From a virus, in the IMG/VR virus record IMGVR_UViG_3300006874_000135, positions 1-24,826 of that record: DNA of 24,826 nt. The stretch is one strand, 5' to 3'. Numbering within the stretch: position 1 is the stretch's first letter; the number at the start of each line of letters is the position of its first letter. The position numbers were made by a program, and so were the translations under genes. The notes below the pieces were generated by a model. That model had not been told where the DNA came from. It did no database searches and saw nothing but the letters and a program-made list of their open reading frames with translations. This document shows, piece by piece, positions 22,003 to 24,826 of the stretch.

Positions 22003-22200
22003 TTATACTAAATATTTTGGCTTCCGACACATTGACAAAAGAGCAATGGCCGCAGACCTACGCGCTGGCATACCAATATGGTCGTTCATAAAGGTTGACC
22101 ATTGTGGCGTATCTTTCACTTTTTTTTGGCAAGTGGCGCAAAGCATAATTTCTGTTTCTTTCCGCCCTCCACATACGCAATCTCTATTGTCGTAACTCAT
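22003..22200 (-). CDS. Small zinc-binding protein (65 aa)
   Basis: ATG 22200 overlaps the previous stop by ATGA. Cys8-x-Cys10 (RDCVCGG) and Cys21-x2-Cys24 (MLCATCQKKV) form a likely zinc knuckle, followed by a helical C-terminus (MPARRSAAIALLSMCRKP). The coding sequence is A/T-richer than its neighbours by eye. Family unknown; nucleic-acid binding is possible. Confidence 0.68.
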   Translation of the reverse strand: MSYDNRDCVCGGRKETEIMLCATCQKKVKDTPQWSTFMNDHIGMPARRSAAIALLSMCRKPKYLV

Positions 22201-22595
22201 TTTTGTTCCTTTTTGGTTGTTGGTTCTTTCGCACGTACGTCAACACGTACTGCAAATCCGGGTTGGCCGAAGTAAGTCCCCGGCTCGGCTTTTAGCGGGA
22301 TTTTAACACCAGCCCAATCGTCGACCTTGCTGGTGCCGGTGCGCAGAATGATCGCCCGCAGGTTTGTGCTGTTCAGTTTCAGCGGGCGGTCAATCTCCTT
22401 CCAGTGCATCAGCAGCACATTGTTGTCGGTCTGGCCGTTCAAGTATTGCAAGGTCTTGTGCTTTGTGACCTTGTCGATTGTCAACCACACCGTGCCTTGT
22501 CCAGCCAAGTCCACGCTCGACAGAAAGCGCCTGTCCATGTGCTTGGTGATGCTGCCGGTGATGTTTTCGCCTTCTGGTATTGGTTTTGTTGTCAT
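22197..22595 (-). CDS. Phage recombination-region protein, uncharacterised family (132 aa)
   Basis: Contains a known but functionally unclear phage domain: FLSSVDLAGQGTVWLTIDKV, then NVLLMHWKEIDRPLKLNSTN, then RAIILRTGTSKVDDWAGVKI and FAVRVDVRAKEP at the end. Family members often sit beside RecE/RecT-type or Cas4-like exonucleases, as here. A beta-barrel nucleic-acid-binding role is likely but not shown. Start ATG 22595 with AGGAGAATAAG, so its ribosome site overlaps the stop of the exonuclease gene. Confidence 0.72.
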   Translation of the reverse strand: MTTKPIPEGENITGSITKHMDRRFLSSVDLAGQGTVWLTIDKVTKHKTLQYLNGQTDNNVLLMHWKEIDRPLKLNSTNLRAIILRTGTSKVDDWAGVKIPLKAEPGTYFGQPGFAVRVDVRAKEPTTKKEQK

Positions 22596-22596
22596 C

Positions 22597-23409
22597 TTAT
22601 TCTCCTATTTGTTCATAGATTCCAGTCATATCAAACTCATCCGTGACCTGTTTTACGATCCAAGGCGGGGCGATTGCGGTCTTGCATACGGGATGCTCGC
22701 CCTCAACACCAGGCCACACCATGGACTCGCAACAGTGCTTGTAGTCCTCCAGCGCTTGCAACACCAGCCGCTTCGTGCCCGCAACGATCAGCGGATCCAC
22801 TTCCCGCACCGCGACGTCGTAGGGTGCCGACTTCTCCACGAACACAAACTGTATCGGGCCAGGGTCTTCGCCGTAAATGGTCTCGAGAACCAAGCGGTAC
22901 ACCGCATCTTGTATGTGGTAGCCGTAAGTATAGAACGATTGGTCAACCTGCGCAATGTCTTGGCACGTCTTCAAGTCGTACAGGACGTCATCGTCAATCA
23001 GATCTGGGCGGCACTGCACCAGTACGCCGTTGACCTCGACCCGGAACGTCTGTTCAACTTCGCCGGCTGGCAATAGGCCGTGATGGTAAACCGAATCAGC
23101 CATCGCCTGCAGCTGATCCAATTCTTCTGCTTTAATCGGCTCAATGCCTTGACTGATGCATTCAGCCCATTCTGCCCTGCCAGCCTTCGTGCGCCGATCC
23201 AGATCAAACGCCTGGTAGTTGTGGGCGAACGTGGCCGGTTCTAGAATGAACTCGTGCGCCATTCTGCCAAATCGCAGGGCGGGCGTGTCCTTCTTTTCTG
23301 CCTGCGCCGCCTTGAAGTGAGCTGGCGACTTTAGGAACAGCTTGATGCCAGTTGCGCTGATTGCGCAGTTACCGTGATACTCGCTGTTGGTTTCTTGTAG
23401 TCCTTTCAT
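22597..23409 (-). CDS. RecE-like PD-(D/E)XK exonuclease (270 aa)
   Basis: A RecB-family nuclease resembling the C-terminal domain of E. coli RecE/DUF3799. RFGRMAHEFILEP carries His52 of the GxxxH motif; CRPDLIDD has Asp136; VLYDLKTCQ has Asp145 and Lys147; YHIQDAVYRLV has the Q-x3-Y motif. It would degrade one strand of duplex ends to feed annealing. Start ATG 23409 has AAAGGAG 7 bases upstream. A structured intergenic region lies directly before it. A matching annealing protein (RecT/Erf) is not visible; the SSB-like protein might partner with it. Confidence 0.88.
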   Translation of the reverse strand: MKGLQETNSEYHGNCAISATGIKLFLKSPAHFKAAQAEKKDTPALRFGRMAHEFILEPATFAHNYQAFDLDRRTKAGRAEWAECISQGIEPIKAEELDQLQAMADSVYHHGLLPAGEVEQTFRVEVNGVLVQCRPDLIDDDVLYDLKTCQDIAQVDQSFYTYGYHIQDAVYRLVLETIYGEDPGPIQFVFVEKSAPYDVAVREVDPLIVAGTKRLVLQALEDYKHCCESMVWPGVEGEHPVCKTAIAPPWIVKQVTDEFDMTGIYEQIGE

Positions 23410-23430
23410 GTTCTTTCTCCTTTGTGTTAA

Positions 23431-23510
23431 AAACGCCCGCCGCCCGTTGGAATTTATCTGTAACGGTTTCCGCCTAATTTTTTTTGGTTAGGTTAGGACG
23501 GACGGCGGGC
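23431..23510 (-). other. Structured intergenic element, terminator or attenuator upstream of the exonuclease
   Basis: On the minus-strand RNA, 23498-23510 pairs with 23435-23447 to give a 13-bp, one-G-U stem. The 50-nt loop contains two smaller stems (CCUAA/UUAGG around eight A, and CGG-AAA-CCG), making a possible three-way junction. GUUUUU follows, then the exonuclease ribosome site. It could be a rho-independent terminator for the RHH gene with partial read-through, or a regulatory leader. Confidence 0.5.
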
Positions 23511-23516
23511 AAAATG

Positions 23517-23687
23517 TTATTTGTTTTCAATTAAGTCCAGCACGATCTTTCGCACCATTGCGGTGGGAGTGATCCGGTACTTGGCCGCCAGCTCTACCAG
23601 TAGCGCGTAATCGGCTTCGGTAAAGTTGACGTTGACTGCCCGCTTCGGCTCCTTAGCCCGGTCAAATTGTGGGTTGCTTGGTTTCAT
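23517..23687 (-). CDS. Ribbon-helix-helix DNA-binding protein (56 aa)
   Basis: A small CopG/Arc-like repressor: AVNVNFTEADYALLVELAA is the beta strand and first helix, then RITPTAMVRKIVLDLIENK is the turn and second helix. Such dimers bind operator palindromes through the strand. I chose ATG 23687, which overlaps the membrane-protein stop by ATGA; an in-frame ATG at 23702 is also possible. A structured terminator-like element follows. Its target might be this early region or the host; none is proven. Confidence 0.8.
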   Translation of the reverse strand: MKPSNPQFDRAKEPKRAVNVNFTEADYALLVELAAKYRITPTAMVRKIVLDLIENK

Positions 23688-23887
23688 CCGTTGCGACTCC
23701 ATGCGCGGTATGCAGTCCCGGCCAAGATCAGAAGCGGGATTGCAATTGCAAAGATGATTTCCACCACCGCCCACACGATAGCGGGCACCTCTTCTTCTTT
23801 GCGGCGCTCCTCGTCAATCAGTTCGTCGACGATGTATCCAGGCGGTTTTGTCCAGTCAACATCCAGTCCGTTATGTTTGCGGCTCAT
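23684..23887 (-). CDS. Small membrane protein (67 aa)
   Basis: A charged N-terminus with DELIDEERRKEEE is followed by one transmembrane helix at about 34-60 (PAIVWAVVEIIFAIAIPLLI) and a short basic tail RAWSRNG, so the N-terminus is probably outside or the acidic part is on one face. The ATG at 23887 has AAAGGAGAAAGAC. It follows another tiny membrane protein and precedes an RHH gene. Superinfection exclusion, anti-defence or membrane docking are possible. Confidence 0.75.
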   Translation of the reverse strand: MSRKHNGLDVDWTKPPGYIVDELIDEERRKEEEVPAIVWAVVEIIFAIAIPLLILAGTAYRAWSRNG

Positions 23888-23905
23888 TGTCTTTCTCCTT
23901 TGTTT

Positions 23906-23989
23906 TTATTTACTGAAATATCCCAACACGTACGCCAGCACTATCAATAGCATTAGCAGCATGGCGTAGGTGTCGGTTATCGTGGTCAT
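23906..23989 (-). CDS. Tiny membrane protein (27 aa)
   Basis: An ORF of 27 codons whose ATG overlaps the previous stop (ATGA at 23986-23989). Nearly the whole product is one hydrophobic helix (YAMLLMLLIVLAYVLGYF, residues 8-25) ending in Ser-Lys. Overlap, dense packing and hydrophobicity support a real gene, as does the small membrane gene next door. No function can be assigned. Confidence 0.55.
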   Translation of the reverse strand: MTTITDTYAMLLMLLIVLAYVLGYFSK

Positions 23990-24144
23990 GCCACTTCCTG
24001 AATAGAACCGGCTTTAAGTGCTAATTCAAACAGACCAAGAAAGGCGCTATTGTCTTTTTGATTCGGCCGCAGCACTGACTTTAGGCAATCAACCAATTCG
24101 CAATTTGCTTTGTAGATTTTTCCGTTAAGCTCAAATGTTTTCAT
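23986..24144 (-). CDS. Hypothetical small protein (52 aa)
   Basis: The start chosen is ATG 24144, preceded by AAAGGACGAGACA; a longer frame upstream lacks a ribosome site. The product starts MKTFELNGKIYKANCELVDC and has no known motif. Two cysteines (15 and 20) are visible. It begins the early set whose leaders share ACAAACAAAGGA. Confidence 0.65.
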   Translation of the reverse strand: MKTFELNGKIYKANCELVDCLKSVLRPNQKDNSAFLGLFELALKAGSIQEVA

Positions 24145-24192
24145 TGTCTCGTCCTTTGTTTGTGTGGCGGGTTCATCCCTGCCGATGGATAG

Positions 24193-24221
24193 ACATTGCC
24201 ACAAACCGCCCCCACGGTCAA
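24193..24221 (-). promoter_or_regulatory. Weak promoter candidate in a 96-bp gap
   Basis: TTGACC (24216-24221) with 17 bp to CAATGT, in the gap before the 52-aa gene. The -10 is poor, and the spacer ends GTTTGTGG rather than ATGTTTCC. It is preceded by a nine-T run on the RNA (transcript end of the gene upstream). No other feature is seen in 24145-24240. Confidence 0.3.
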
Positions 24222-24240
24222 CCCCTATTTTTAAAAAAAA

Positions 24241-24474
24241 TTACTTTTTCTTACAGGGTCGCAAAACCACCACAGAACGCACGCAGGATCGAACCAATGC
24301 AAAACGTTCTACGTTGTCGTCGTATGTCATTGAGTCCGGGTAGTACCAGGAATCGAGAACGATCTGCGAATCATCCGCAAACACGCACCTGCCCACTGCC
24401 ACAAAGTCAATCGTTTCCGGGCCGGTTGCGTGGTCGACAAACTCCACCCGCAAAATCTCGCCCACCAGATTCAT
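24241..24474 (-). CDS. Hypothetical small protein (77 aa)
   Basis: ATG 24474 overlaps the preceding stop by ATGA. The beta-rich sequence runs VGEILRVEFVDHATGPETID, then FVAVGRCVFADDSQIVLDSW, and ends in a basic CKKK tail. It may form a small barrel, but no family is recognised. Part of the early cluster. Confidence 0.65.
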   Translation of the reverse strand: MNLVGEILRVEFVDHATGPETIDFVAVGRCVFADDSQIVLDSWYYPDSMTYDDNVERFALVRSCVRSVVVLRPCKKK

Positions 24475-24671
24475 GGCCTATTTATGATTGGGCACTCAAA
24501 TGGATCCCGGCTAAACATCGGCGCACCACGTTCATCCAAGAACGGGTAGTGTCGCAGGCACATATACGCCCGCTCCTGCAACTCCTCCAGCTTCACGTTT
24601 TGACGGTGGATGTCCATGAGTAGTTTGAGTGTCTCGTGTAGTGCACGGTATTCTTCATATCGCAGGCTCAT
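24471..24671 (-). CDS. Hypothetical small protein (66 aa)
   Basis: Overlaps both neighbours by ATGA (start ATG 24671). A long amphipathic helix covers 1-38 (YEEYRALHETLKLLMDIHRQ), followed by a proline-rich end CPIINRP. No known domain. Co-translated with the adjoining early genes. Confidence 0.65.
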   Translation of the reverse strand: MSLRYEEYRALHETLKLLMDIHRQNVKLEELQERAYMCLRHYPFLDERGAPMFSRDPFECPIINRP

Positions 24672-24826
24672 GGCGCCACCTCCGGCGTTACCGTCACCCG
24701 CATCCGCTCGTTTCCCTTATCGTCGTAGCAGATTGCCTTGGCCGCTCGGTGCGATTGCCAGCCACCCCGGGACTCATAGCTTGATCGGGCTGCCAATGTC
24801 GGGTGGCGTTCGACCAATGCGCCAGG
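24668..24826 (-). CDS. 3' end of an unidentified early gene (52 residues, cut by window edge)
   Basis: The frame is open to the window edge and stops at 24668 with an ATGA overlap. The visible C-terminus includes GGWQSHRAAKAICYDDKGNE and ends VTVTPEVAP. Ordinary codon use and the coupled junction support a gene; its identity cannot be judged from this fragment. Confidence 0.6.
   Translation of the reverse strand, partial: PGALVERHPTLAARSSYESRGGWQSHRAAKAICYDDKGNERMRVTVTPEVAP

Overview
The window is a piece of a tailed-phage genome (or an intact prophage) with a siphovirus plan. Every supported gene lies on the minus strand, so transcription runs from high to low coordinates. Genes are densely packed, often with ATGA or TAATG stop/start overlaps. 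No integrase, repressor, lysis gene, tRNA or host gene is visible. Shine-Dalgarno sites of the AAGGAG type and TTGACA-class promoters point to a bacterium with ordinary sigma-70-like signals. I cannot name the host.

In transcription order, 24826-19200 is an early/replication module. It holds small hypothetical proteins, two small membrane proteins, a ribbon-helix-helix (RHH) protein, a RecE-like PD-(D/E)XK exonuclease, a phage recombination-associated protein, a DUF3127-type single-stranded-DNA-binding-like protein, a superfamily 2 helicase, a MazG-like pyrophosphohydrolase and several tiny cysteine-rich zinc-binding proteins. From 19229 a promoter starts a second unit: a hairpin/37-codon ORF, a PD-(D/E)XK nuclease, a 939-residue primase-helicase, an iteron-rich intergenic region that may be the replication origin, a resolvase-like nuclease, a small hypothetical gene and a 43-residue zinc protein. 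A strong terminator ends this unit at about 14683.

From 14633 leftwards runs a lambda-like morphogenesis module: small terminase, GpA-type large terminase, W-like protein, portal, S49 head protease, scaffold, major capsid protein, then (after a terminator) head-tail connector genes. Next come an unexpected Rossmann-like gene, the tail tube, a presumed tail chaperone, the tape measure, two distal tail proteins and a fibre/baseplate protein cut by the window edge.

The most notable features outside the genes are four: (1) five promoter-like elements sharing TTGACA/C, a fixed 17-bp spacer ending in ATGTTTCC (degenerate in one) and a -10 hexamer, two of them placed so that the next gene would be leaderless; (2) eleven copies of an 8-mer iteron beside the primase gene; (3) two short promoter-hairpin-U-run units that could be small RNAs; and (4) SSB-like C-terminal tips on both the DUF3127 protein and the primase-helicase.
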